Assembly (NCBI GenBank): GCA_001021135.1 | Contig: LDJE01103666.1 | Coordinates: 1 to 21,114, forward strand | Reading direction: 5' to 3' | DNA length: 21,114 nucleotides | Source of the DNA: Selaginella kraussiana | Taxonomy: Eukaryota > Streptophyta > Lycopodiopsida > Selaginellales > Selaginellaceae | Part shown: one piece after another, positions 1-11,698 of the stretch | How positions within the stretch are numbered: position 1 is the stretch's first letter | Layout: every line of letters starts with the position of its first letter | Notes under the pieces: generated by a model | Seen by the model: only the letters and a program-made list of their open reading frames with translations | Databases searched by the model: none | Told to the model about the DNA's origin: nothing | Position numbers and translations under genes: made by a program

Positions 1-2569
<2,569 letters not shown>

Positions 2570-2804
2570 TCCCCCTATCTCTGTCTACTACTCTTCTCTC
2601 CTGCTCTGCTCTGCTGGCCTGCGCTTACCTGAGGATGAGGAACAAGCGATTGCAACAGCAAGCAGGCGTCATCTTCTTGCCCATCCCATTCGATGATAGA
2701 CAAGATAATGCGGACCGCCAGAGCGCGGTGCACCACCGCTGCCGCCGCAGCCTCCGCCAGCAGCAGCTCAGTCAGATCGCTGCTGCTTTGCCTCCTCTTC
2801 CACT

Positions 2805-2811
2805 AACCCTA
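2805..2811 (-). promoter_or_regulatory. Telo-box (AACCCTA)
   Basis: A single AACCCTA motif, the complement of the plant telomere repeat unit. Telo-boxes are common in plant promoters of ribosomal-protein and ribosome-biogenesis genes. It is 110 bp upstream of the FCF1 start codon. Confidence 0.55.
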
Positions 2812-2898
2812 GCGAGCCCTAGAATGCGATCCCCTGTTTTAATTTTTGCGGATATTTCATTTTGCATTGCGCTTTTTTGCCCATTTGGTGTTTTGAGG

Positions 2899-2914
2899 TT
2901 TAGGGTTTAGGGTT
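2899..2914 (+). promoter_or_regulatory. Double telo-box directly before the FCF1 start
   Basis: TTTAGGGTTTAGGGTT contains two overlapping plant telomere-repeat units and ends six bases before the FCF1 ATG. It lies in the promoter or 5' leader of a ribosome-biogenesis gene, the class in which such boxes are known to be enriched. Confidence 0.65.
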
Positions 2915-2920
2915 GTCACC

Positions 2921-3988
2921 ATGACGAAGAAGGCGCCGCGCAAATTTGCGCAGATGAAGAGCATGATCTCGCAGAAGACGATTCGCAAGTAAGTAAGCCA
3001 GGCGACAAGCTCCATTGTTGTTGATTGTTCATGTTGGTTGGCAGGCACAAGCAAGAGGTGCTGAAATTGCCCAAGGAGCTACTGAAAGAAGCCGGCATCA
3101 AAACCGAGGAGAAGAAGGGGATGCGAAACATGTAAGCTAGATATTTTTTCTCTGCATCTTTGTGGAGATGCCAACCTCTTGTTTGTTTGGTGCAGTCCGA
3201 ACGTGTCCTCGGCGCTTTTCTTTAAGTACAACACGGCCCTGGGTCCACCCTATCATGTGCTCGTCGATACTAACTTCATCAACTTCTCCATCCAGAATAA
3301 GGTATGTGCATGCTCTCTTGAACCTTACATATCAACTTACTCCTCCACAGCTCGATTTGGAGAAGGCGATGATGGATTGCTTGTACGCAAAATGTAAGGC
3401 TTTCACGAACACACTCTGACTCGATCTCACGCCCTCTTGTCTTTGCAACGCGCAGGCACCCCGTGCATCACTGACTGTGTAATGGCGGAGCTTGAAAAGC
3501 TAGGCACCAAATATCGTGTGGCTCTCAAGTGAGTAGTGCTATTCATTTTTCATACGTATTTATATGAATTGTATCATGGCAGGATAGCCAAGGATCCCAA
3601 GTTCGAAAGGCTCCCATGCACGCACAAAGGAACTTATGCTGACGACTGCTTGGTTGATCGTGTGACCCAGGTACGCTTTGCTTTTGCAACGACGTATCAT
3701 TCAAGCTTGTTCTTATTATTCATCTTTGTGCAGCACAAGTGCTACATTGTAGCAACATGTGACCGCGATTTAAAGAGGCGGATTCGCAAGGTGACTAGTA
3801 CTAGGCTCTAAAAGTGGCATCTCTAACGCACAACACTTGCAGATTCCTGGCGTGCCCATAATGTATATTACACAGCATAAGTACTCCATCGAACGACTTC
3901 CCGAAGCCACACTGGGAGGAGGTGAGCATTTGTTTTCTACGCACCATTCACTTTGACGTGATACTGTTGTGCAGCTCCAAGGATGTAG
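2921..3988 (+). CDS. FCF1: rRNA-processing protein FCF1 homolog (PIN domain, SSU processome)
   Basis: FCF1/Utp24 is the PIN-fold component of the small-subunit processome that acts on pre-18S rRNA in the nucleolus. Nine exons: 2921-2988, 3045-3131, 3196-3301, 3351-3393, 3456-3528, 3583-3670, 3734-3790, 3843-3921, 3975-3988. They total 615 nt and encode 204 aa, close to the family length. Recognisable blocks are [64 protein letters not shown] and the C-terminal [11 protein letters not shown]. The acidic PIN residues (D of VDTN, E of MAEL, DD of YADD, D of CDRD) are present. The last exon encodes only the end of GGAPRM and the stop. The end overlaps the convergent kinase gene by 41 bp. Identification is near certain. 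Confidence 0.97.
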
Positions 3989-5276
3989 CACCTTCCAGCT
4001 TTCTAACGACTTCACTGAATTCCGGCCTTGCTTCGGGATTGGGAGCCCAGCATTGCTGCATTACTTGTCTTAACGTAGGATTGCAATCTGTTGGTATTGG
4101 AGGTCTTGCATTCTATAGAAGATTTGTCAATTAACTATATAAATCATTCAAAAAATACTCACCTTGTTTACTACCGCGAATGCGGCTTGTATTGGGGTCA
4201 TGCCTTCGAATGGAACTTGGCCTGTAACCATTTCCCACAGCACAATGCCATAGCTGTAGACATCGACCTTGCGGTTGTGGGGCTTGCGTCCGACCATTTC
4301 AGGGGCCATCCAACGATAAGTGCCGATGTCGGAGGTGATGGCTTTGCATTCCGTTTCGAACCTTGCCACCCCGAAGTCGACGACTTTGATTACCTTGCTG
4401 GTGTCATCGAGTAACAAATTATCTGACTTAATATCGCGATGAACGACCCCTTGAGAGTGCACATATGCCATACCCCTTGCAACGTCTAATGCCATTGAAA
4501 ACACACGATCATTGTTCAGTTCCGGCTGTTGCATGTCTCTCGTCTTAAGGAAATCCTTGAGTGAGCCCCCACCCACGAATTCCGTAACGATGCAAGAGAT
4601 TTTAGGCTTCTTACAAGCTCCTATCAGCTGCAAAAACAAGGAACTATAACTCACAATGTGCACACAATAAGAGAGACTGAATTTCTACCTTGACGACATT
4701 GGGATGTTGAAGCTTTGATAGCAGAGATACCTCTCGAGAGAACAACCTATCGAGAAGTTGTGAATCAACCAGGCTATTGTCCTGACTCCGGCAAACCTTC
4801 ACTGCCACGGCTTGAGCTTGGTAAATGCCATGATAGAGGCGGCTGTGAGCACCAGATGCAAATTTTTGGCCAACTAGAAGCTTGGACAAATCAATCATCC
4901 ATTCTTCAGCGGTCTCAACTGCTTGCTCATCCCCTCCCGGCTGTAAATATCGCGACCAAGACACCAGCCTTGCAAGTTGTTTCCTTGAAGGGGATGAGGA
5001 TAAAGACTTGGACTCCTGCAAGACCATGGGAGCAGAGAGGGATTTCGAGTAGCTTTTGATACCCTTTGTTATGATCCCTGCTGCAACAACATTACACTCA
5101 TCTTCTTGTGAGATTCTTCCTGAATTATAACGTGCAGGCGGCATGGGGCTGCCACTCCTACTATTGCTATTGCTATGGCTCAAAAGAGTGCCATCCATAG
5201 CGATCCTATGGCAAACACAACGAGAAAAACGGTATCGAGACACGCACAAGGGATCCTCCATCACCTTGTTAGCCAT
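3948..5276 (-). CDS. Raf-like (TKL group C, HT1-like) protein kinase
   Basis: Predicted cytosolic serine/threonine kinase of the plant MAPKKK Raf-like group. Exons: 5276-4689, 4627-4163, 4112-3948 (405 aa if the first in-frame ATG is used). The kinase domain fills the C-terminal two thirds. It has a glycine loop GQKFASGAHSRLYHG, VAVKV with the ATP-binding lysine, HRDIKSDN catalytic loop, DFG, GTYRWMAPE activation segment and NARPPIPTDC in the last exon. The pre-domain motif SWSRYL and EEWMIDLSKLLVGQKF resemble HT1-type group C kinases. The N-terminal ~100 aa is serine-rich and not conserved to my eye. Alternative starts are M27 of the frame (5198 for MDGTLLSH) or an upstream non-coding exon. 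The 3' end runs antisense through the last intron and exon of FCF1. HT1 itself acts in CO2 stomatal signalling; a shared function is not shown here. Confidence 0.92.
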
Positions 5277-5682
5277 ATACGTTGCACTCAACCGGCTCAA
5301 CCATCTGCCATATTCATGGCGCTCTGTCTGCTTTTCCTTCACCTCCCCTCTTTTTTTTTCGTGATATTATGTTACTGCATGTTGCAAAATGCAAGGCACA
5401 AGGATAGATATAATCAACAGCGAGGTCCCCAACCATGTGGATTGCTGATGGCAGCCATATGAAATAAAGAAGAATAGCAAGTTCCTCTTTGTCCACGTAC
5501 ATAAAATGCTATGCTCTTTAAAATTCAACCAGTTCATTGAACGAGACCCGGTGATGCATTCCGGCTAGCCACCACCACCTACAAGAGAGATCGACCCAGA
5601 GGTCTGGCCTATCTCTCACCCCATCTCGAATACAATCTTCTGAGAGCATCTGCGAGCGGGCACTATAAAGAAAAAGCCCTTT
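5277..5682. other. Gap between the seven-TM gene 3' end and the kinase start
   Basis: No gene is recognised in these 406 bp. The stretch must contain the 3' end of the seven-TM protein transcript and the promoter and leader of the kinase, both on the minus strand. It holds a nine-T run at 5351-5359 (A-run in the kinase leader) and an AT-rich TATA-like patch around 5404-5414 on the kinase strand. I see no repeat or RNA gene. Confidence 0.6.
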
Positions 5683-7423
5683 TCATTCCCTCTTGTCTTG
5701 CTCAATATCATCATCCTCAACTTCCAACCGGAAGACGTCGGTGTTGACAATCTTCTTTTCCTTCCGCTCAGGCTTCATGGAGTCGCTGTCAATGGCAGCT
5801 CCGACGCTCGCTGTCAATGGTAAAGCCTCGTCGTCCTCCCAGGCGTCTTCCCAGGCGTCTTCAGAATAGGCATACCTGCATTACAAATGAGTCTCGTGAG
5901 TTCGTGCGTACAGAACCCAAAACAACTCACCGCTTCGAGTTCTGAGACGGGGCCCAAAGCGCACAAATGACGCAGAGAATGACAAAGGCAAGGACGTTCC
6001 AAAACCCCGAGATTATCCAGGACCAGTGCCAATGTTGCCCGTATGTATCTGTTGCTTTGAAATACATCTGTCACAAAAGCAAATTAAGATTATAGATGAT
6101 TAGTAGTACTGACTATACCTCATATATAATCCACAAAATCGAGACTAGGACAGTAACGGCCAAGGCATTTGTAAACTTCTTGTACAACTCCAGCTTTGTA
6201 GCTTGTCGTTTGATCTGTGCACCAGTTAACAAGCAAGTGGAAAATGTCCACACAATTTATTTTTACCTGAAGCTTTTCCAGGGTCTTGGAGAGGGACGTG
6301 AAGGTCCAAACTACTATGAATGAGTCAAGCAACGCTACCGGCAGCACGAGTAGAAGCTTCACTCTCTGGGACATTTCGTCAATTCGTCCGACATGTTCCA
6401 CCACATCCAAGGCTTCCGATGCAAGGAAAAACGAACCACCGAGTAAGAGCACCTTGGAAGTTAAGCCGCCCAGCGTTGGCTGGACAACACCATATCCCAT
6501 GGAAACCGCCAGCAGAAGAATCCGGGATAGCGTCCGCCTTGCAACGCCCAGCGTCACCGCCCAAAAGGTTATTCCAACTGGTCTGGTGCCCGTAATGTTG
6601 AAGTTGACATAATCGAAGTACCATGCTGCCATCTCCGTCATTCCGAAGCCGATGACTAGAGTGATGTAGTTCTGGAGCTGTAAAACGTCTTGCCAGAAGC
6701 GAACGTACTGGGTGAGCCACGCGAGGCCAAGCAGGAGGTAAGCTACAGACATGACTGCGTAGAAGGGGACCAGGGGTGCCATCCTACCGGGTAGGTATCC
6801 CGAGGGGTTCTTCCAAACTGTCCTGCCACTGAGCGTCAGCTCCTCCAACTGAGGGTCGCAGTGGACGAAGAAGAGGATGTACATGCCCGACTTGTTGATT
6901 GGCACCTCTTGCGACGGCATCTCGGCAGTGTTGCCTGTGAAGGGAACGTCGATGACATGAGGCCAGTCCGGCGAGGAGTGCCTGTAGATGAGATCGCCCA
7001 CGGTGCATCCGGTTTCCCTGTGCAGATCCTGCGTGCAGCAAAGGTCGACCTGGCCACCATAGGGCGATCCACCGAGCTTATCCCTGTCTGCAACGTCAAA
7101 CAACACTGCCCGAACCAACGTCGAGTTTGGTAGTGCTCGTGGGAGGTGAAAACCGAGGGAATGATCGAACCTGCGGTGAAGGACAGGGCGATGCAAAGGT
7201 GAGACCTGGGAGTTTGCAATTACCTGATGTAAGATCGCCCATTGGCCACGCCAGATTTGGAGGAGTGAGACGTGCTCGCGTATAGTCCCTCGCTCCCACC
7301 GAAGGAGACAAATGCGTTGCCCTGAGGGGCAAACCGGGCGTCGGAGTATCGGTGTACCGACGCCTGCGTGCCCGGGCCCAAGCACGCCAGCAGCAGCAGC
7401 AGCAGCAGCAGCGGCAGCAGCAT
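5683..7423 (-). CDS. GOST-family seven-transmembrane protein, TMEM87-like (lung seven-TM receptor domain)
   Basis: Type I membrane protein with a large lumenal domain followed by seven TM helices; TMEM87/GOST proteins act at the Golgi and in retrograde traffic. Exons: 7423-7224, 7170-6267, 6214-6119, 6067-5931, 5875-5683 (509 aa). The signal peptide is M, LLP and then eight leucines, coded by a CAG/CTG repeat. The lumenal domain spans ~20-265, and the TM block begins near PFYAVMSVAYLLLG. Conserved landmarks are VLQLQNYITLVIGFGMTE, WYFDYVNFNITGTRPVG, SMGYGVVQPTLGGLTSK, LVLPVALLDSF and ALWAPSQNSKRYAYSED. The cytosolic tail is acidic and contains a duplicated DAWED from a perfect 12-bp tandem repeat (5838-5861). 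The start codon lies only 80 bp from the stop of the upstream same-strand gene. Plant members were once proposed as GPCR candidates; that role is unproven. Confidence 0.92.
5838..5861. repeat. Perfect 12-bp tandem duplication inside coding sequence
   Basis: CCCAGGCGTCTT occurs twice in direct succession. On the minus strand it adds one extra four-residue unit to the tail of the seven-TM protein (DAWEDAWED). The perfect match suggests a recent slippage event in a disordered acidic region. Confidence 0.85.
7388..7420. repeat. CAG trinucleotide repeat coding poly-leucine signal peptide
   Basis: Eight CAG, one CGG and two more CAG units in a row. Read on the minus strand this is CTG repeats, giving the leucine core of the signal peptide of the seven-TM protein. 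It is probably length-polymorphic. Confidence 0.85.
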
Positions 7424-7503
7424 CGGGAGTGTTCGGAGTTTGCCCTAACACGAAGGTGCGTAATTTATTTTGAAGTGCGCAAATTTGATTAGCAAATAAC
7501 ATG

Positions 7504-8759
7504 CTAATCGAAGGGATCAATCCTGGGATCGTGCTCGCTCGCCAGGGCCATGCCCGTGCATAAACAAGTCGGGCACATCACCTGCATTGGGTCTTTCAAC
7601 AACAGTCGGCATGTAGGGTGGCTACGCACCTTGGCAGCTCCGGAACAATTGGGGCACCTCTGAGTTTGTGGAGGATGGCTCTTGTCCTTGCCTTTGTCCT
7701 CTACAGAAGCTTCTAACACGAGCACGGTGCCTGTAGCAGAGCACCTCGCACAAGGAAGATAGCCTGCACTATGTATGCTTGACCTCGAATCGAAAGGTAA
7801 CAACTTACCAGTTCCCAAGCAGTACATGCATCTCTTTTGCTCTTGGCGCTTGACATTGTTCATCTCAACCACCATCAAAGCCGAAATGACACCCACAGCA
7901 CCTCCTGAGAATGATGCAACGATGGGATCCACCTGACTGCAAACCCATCGACAGCCCTACCCATGGTAGGTTACAAGATAGATGACACACCTGAGCTGGA
8001 GTGGAAGATGCATCATCTCAATGAAGTCTCTGTAGGAAGAACCCCCTAATCCTAGCTTGAGCTCAAGCTGCAAGGAAGAGAGTAAGTCCAATTGCTGGAT
8101 ATCCAAAACAAGTTGCAGGCTTACACTTGGTGCAATAAGACCACCAAAGAGCATGATTCCAGCAATGACGGCCATATACACGCCATAGTAGAGCTTGAGT
8201 GCTTCCGTGTTCTACATGTAACGTTTTATTTACGGTGAGCATGTTTATGTACTGATTTACCAGCGGGGGGAGGAAGGGTATGGAAGAAGGGTACGGAGGC
8301 ATGTCACCCTCTGCGTCCTGTTCTGCATTCTTGATTCGAAGCTGAATTCGCAGCCTTCGGACCTATTAACGTAACGGGCGTAGTGTGTCAACTCACTCGG
8401 CCTGGTGGCAATGCTCACCTCTTCCATGAGCAGAAAGATCTTGTTGCGTCGGCTCAATATGCTATCGCGAATTTCCTGTACATTCATGGCCTCAAAATCC
8501 TGAACCGTCTCCGGCCCCTCGATAATACAGAAGCTCTCAGGCCTTTTGGGGGCAAAGCGTAAGCGAGGGTGATCATCAAGTCCTCTCCATCTTACCTGTC
8601 TTCGTTCGATTGCATGGCTCTACTGGAGAAGCTTAAAGCTCTACCATACTTGGAGGCACCAATTCTGGTAGAGCAACAGCTGCAAGATACGAGTGTCTGC
8701 TGCTGCTGCTGGCGGATAAGGCCCATCGCCATTCCAGGTGCAGCAGCCATGACATCCAT
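7504..8759 (-). CDS. OR: ORANGE (OR) protein, DnaJ-type zinc-finger plastid chaperone
   Basis: OR is a plastid membrane holdase that stabilises phytoene synthase and promotes carotenoid storage. Eight exons: 8759-8596, 8542-8419, 8362-8261, 8211-8125, 8067-7991, 7936-7809, 7763-7630, 7581-7504 (297 aa, near the family length). Residues 1-~50 look like a transit peptide, rich in Gln, Ser and Cys, with no acid after D2. Next come FCIIEGPETVQDF and SRRNKIFLLMEEVRRLR. Two TM helices follow: VYMAVIAGIMLFGGLIAPS, and SFSGGAVGVISALMVVE after LQLSQVDPIVA. The C-terminal zinc-finger repeats are CMYCLGTG, CARCSATG, CPNCSGAA and CPTCLCTG, and the end is MALASEHDPRIDPFD. The third repeat has AA where CxGxG is expected. 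The residue after the second R of the MEEVRRLR block reads LRIQLRIK, so no golden-SNP-like histidine is obvious. A stop precedes the first ATG in frame; ATG at 8750 is an alternative start. Confidence 0.96.
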
Positions 8760-8865
8760 GGCCCAAACAGAATTTCATAAACATCTATCCGAAACTTGTT
8801 ATTGCTTTCACTCACTTTGTTACGAATGACATCATCAGAGAAGCACCGTGCGTCATTCTCGAGCA

Positions 8866-9924
8866 CTAAGGCTCGAGGCCTGCGCTGGTGGCGAAGCTGC
8901 TCAAGGATATGGCAAACGCCTGGAATACAGACAAAGGGTAGCAGAAGTCCATAGTGTACGAATTCTTGTCGATTTTTCCCAGCTGCAAGATGATGCTGCT
9001 ACTGCCGCGCTCCTGCTCCTGAGACAGCACAAGCTGGAAGTTGTGCATGGACGGCATGGTGGCCCTTCCTTTGAAGTCAAGGGACCAGCACTGCTGCTGT
9101 GCATCCCATGCTGGGATCTTGCTCCTCAGTTCCACGCTCGATGATGCCGTGGTAGAGCTGTTGGTAACCACAGTTCCACCCGTGGAGGTCACGGTGCCTT
9201 TGGCAGTACCGACTAGTGGAATGCTGATGCACGAAGAGAGTGGCACGCAGCCGCCGCGGCAAACGTCATTCTGCTTCCTCCTTTCTACTACACAGTCAAG
9301 TCCCCGGCCTGTGGTACATGGTGGCGGAGGCAGAGCACACCATATTCGTCTCTGACGAATGCCGTTCACTACGTGCTCCAGAAAGCGGAGGCTCACAACT
9401 GGAGTGGTAGCAGAAGCGCAGTGCCACAAGACGAACTGGGAAGCCCAAAAGTTAGACTTGAGCTTGCCCAGTACACGCTTGCTCGACGAAACCTCCTTTG
9501 GGTTAAGGCCTATCTGGTAGGAAAAACCCACTGGACGCCATCTCCTGCGTGCTGCTAGCAAGAAAAACTGGTCCTTGCCCTCTCGAACCTCCTCCTGATC
9601 CTGATTCTGCGCAGAACCCTGTGCCTGAAAGAGAAGGAAGAGGCTGCCCTTGCGCTTGAGCAGGCACTGTACATGCTCTTGCTTTTTACGGGGTGGGTGC
9701 AGCAGTTCCCAAGGAAATTGAATGAGGCTACGCCCGTGCTCCTGCTGTTGTTCCTGGATCACGGAGAGGATGTGTTGGCGCCACCAGCTGCACACGCCAG
9801 CCATTGCCACCACCCGCCTCGCTTCGCCTTGTTCCTCATCGCGCCTGGATTGAACGAGGCGGACAACATGGGCCAGCAGCTCGGGCGCCAGCTCCGCCCA
9901 CCGCTGCTGGGCGGCCATGTACAT
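8866..9924 (-). CDS. Tubby-like F-box protein (TULP), intronless and divergent
   Basis: Plant TULPs join an N-terminal F-box (SCF E3 ligase adaptor) to a Tubby domain that binds plasma-membrane phosphoinositides. This gene is one uninterrupted frame of 352 aa, a little shorter than usual plant members. The F-box lies at ~8-55 (WAELAPELLAHVVRL, then VVAMAGVCSWWRQHI). The Tubby domain starts near FPWELLHPP and HVQCLLKRKG and continues with FFLLAARRRWRP, VLGKLKSNFWASQFVLW and IPAWDAQQQCWSLDFKGRA. It ends with NFQLVLSQE, IILQLGKIDKNSYTMDF and YPLSVFQAFAISLSSF. The usual C-terminal end of the family (SSFDTKLACE) is changed to SSFATSAGLEP. The middle, around the Cys-rich stretch VVERRKQNDVCRGGC, does not match the family well. 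ATG at 9918 is an alternative start. A TATA-like CATAAAA lies on the minus strand at 9998-9992. Confidence 0.9.
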   Translation of the reverse strand: MYMAAQQRWAELAPELLAHVVRLVQSRRDEEQGEARRVVAMAGVCSWWRQHILSVIQEQQQEHGRSLIQFPWELLHPPRKKQEHVQCLLKRKGSLFLLFQAQGSAQNQDQEEVREGKDQFFLLAARRRWRPVGFSYQIGLNPKEVSSSKRVLGKLKSNFWASQFVLWHCASATTPVVSLRFLEHVVNGIRQRRIWCALPPPPCTTGRGLDCVVERRKQNDVCRGGCVPLSSCISIPLVGTAKGTVTSTGGTVVTNSSTTASSSVELRSKIPAWDAQQQCWSLDFKGRATMPSMHNFQLVLSQEQERGSSSIILQLGKIDKNSYTMDFCYPLSVFQAFAISLSSFATSAGLEP

Positions 9925-10190
9925 ACACAATCCTCAGTCACTCTCGGGCGAGAAATGAAAACGTATAGACGGCATTGGCGCCATGCCTTCCTTTTATGAC
10001 ATGGCCGTCAACTATGTCCACATGGCAGATCGCCCTTGGCTACGCCGTGGGGCCACCATCAGCCATTTTCTGGACAAGCTCTGAAATGAAATTGTAACGA
10101 CAAAAGGAATCCATCAAATGCGACGTTGGACCAAACCCAACACAAAGACGGACCAGCGTAAAAGAAAATAATAATGCCCATTGCCCTCGC

Positions 10191-11559
10191 TCACCCCTGG
10201 ACCGACGACGACTTTGGCAGCCGAGGTACGGGCTTGCCCACCCGGGTACGGCGGCTGGCCAAAGCATAGAAGAGGCACTTGATGGAGCTGTCCACTATCT
10301 GAGCCGAGTCTCCAAGCCCAAGCCGAGCAAGCTCTGATCGTGCACTCAGCTCCTTGAGTAGCTGACTTGCTGCTGCTGCGGTACACGTCCTCTCCGTGGA
10401 CGGCTGCGGCCTGACGTTGGGGCCACAGATTAGTGAGAAATGAAAAATGAAGGGAATGCTACCTGAGGTCATGCATCGCTGAGAAGGAACTTGGATTGAG
10501 AGCCACACATTGGACTCCACTAGTACCTCCCCAAGCCCTGTTTGCCCCTACCTGTGCAGACAAAAGCATCACGATTGTTATAATATAACAGCACCGACTA
10601 ACTTACGTTCATTCTACTGAGCATGGCCTTGGAATTACGCCATGTCCCGTCCATGAGCACAAAGTGGAGCCTGGAAGCCTCACTCATGCCTTGTTCGTCA
10701 GTGCACTCCCCTTTAGAGCCAGCAAGAGATTGCTCGGGAATCCTGATCTGAGGCACCTGAGCACTTTTCTCTGGGAAGAGGCACCACACTCGGTCGTGCC
10801 CTGTGACACTGTTATTTAGAGATAAATGATCAAAGCAGGCGTGAAAACAAAAACCTGCTTTTTGCAGCACACTCCACATCGCTTCTTCCTGCTCCTCGAT
10901 CCCACAAACGCACAGCCCCACTGCAGAGGTTCCAAAGCAGTGCCACAGAAGCTTCCCCGTGTTGTTCTTTCTCATGAAATCCTACACATAATCGCATGCT
11001 CTTGCTCCATTGGCTTTGTAACATACGACCTACCTTGGGATGCATGTACAGCCACAACTTGATTCCCGGCCACAGAGAGCCTTTGGAGACCTTGTCGCAA
11101 ATGCAATCCGGAGTAGGTATCCAACACTGCAACCAAGCACAAGAGTCTTTAGCAAGTAGCTCTACACTCTAGCATGGGTATTAACCTGCTCGCAAAGGTA
11201 GCCAATGCTCCCAACCAGCCTGCAGGCAATCTGACGAGCAGCAAAGAATCGCTGCTTGTCCTCCGAGTCGGAAATCCCTCGGTAAACTCCCCGGTGCCTT
11301 TTGTCATCCTCGGGCTGCAGCAGAGGAGAAGTCAGCTAGTTGCTATACCTACTTAAGTTGAGACACATACACAAACCAAGAACTTGGCTTTGCCTGCTTT
11401 GGCCTCCTCAACTGAATCGTCGCTCGACTCTGGATCCTCGCCTCCTCCTCGGAGCTGCTCGATAATAGTACTCACCAAGGGAGGCAAATGAGGAGAGCCG
11501 GTGATGGTGCGCCATTTGCTGAGGGAGGCGGCGCAGACATCGTCCACAGCAACCACCAT
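10191..11559 (-). CDS. DTW-domain protein, putative tRNA-uridine aminocarboxypropyltransferase
   Basis: DTW proteins (DTWD1/DTWD2, bacterial TapT) are SPOUT-related enzymes that use SAM to make acp3U in tRNA. Seven exons: 11559-11377, 11314-11186, 11126-11034, 10981-10855, 10800-10607, 10551-10463, 10410-10191 (344 aa). The N-terminal part has RQIACRLVGSIGYLCEQCW followed by PTPDCICDKV, the cysteine-rich entry to the domain. Then come LWLYMHPKDFMRKNNTGKLL, RVWCLFPEKSA, the family motif as LMDGTWRNSKAML, and CVALNPSSFSAMHDLRPQPS before the helical end. The motif reads D-G-T-W here. The start is the only suitable ATG in the first exon; a longer frame upstream lacks an ATG. It is divergent from the NF-YB gene with 290 bp between start codons. 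Confidence 0.92.
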
Positions 11560-11648
11560 TGCCGCCGCCGTAAATGTTATGTATGTCAAAGCCCTAGAAG
11601 CAGGGGTGGTGGTGGGGATTTATATATAAAAGAGAAAGGTGAAATGAG

Positions 11649-11656
11649 CATGCATG
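11649..11656. promoter_or_regulatory. RY motif (CATGCATG) upstream of LEC1-type NF-YB
   Basis: This is the palindromic RY/Sph core recognised by B3 factors of the ABI3/FUS3/LEC2 family. It lies 194 bp upstream of the NF-YB start codon and 38 bp from an ACGTG core, a pairing familiar from seed-gene promoters. Function here is inferred only. Confidence 0.45.
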
Positions 11657-11693
11657 TGGAGAAAAGAGGAGGAGCTTGCCGCGGTGCGTTCAA

Positions 11694-11698
11694 ACGTG
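11694..11698 (+). promoter_or_regulatory. ACGTG core (ABRE-like)
   Basis: ACGTG within AAACGTGTG is the core bound by bZIP factors in ABA response. It is a five-base motif and weak alone; it is noted because of the neighbouring RY motif. Confidence 0.3.

Larger units (their letters stand above)
2570..2920. promoter_or_regulatory. Divergent promoter between the JmjC demethylase and FCF1
   Basis: This 351-bp stretch has no gene. It separates the start codons of the minus-strand demethylase and the plus-strand FCF1, so it must hold both 5' leaders and both promoters. The part next to the demethylase (2540-2610) is pyrimidine-rich on the plus strand, giving a GA-rich leader on the minus strand. 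Telomere-motif boxes lie at 2805-2811 and 2899-2914. No clear TATA box is seen. Confidence 0.7.

Noticed and set aside
3532-5500. Other open frames within the FCF1 and kinase genes
   Set aside because: They are shadows that run through introns and lack conserved motifs.
7933-7936. CAG before GTGGATCCC as acceptor in ORANGE
   Set aside because: It gives the wrong phase. The CAG four bases upstream restores the conserved LQLSQVDPIVA.
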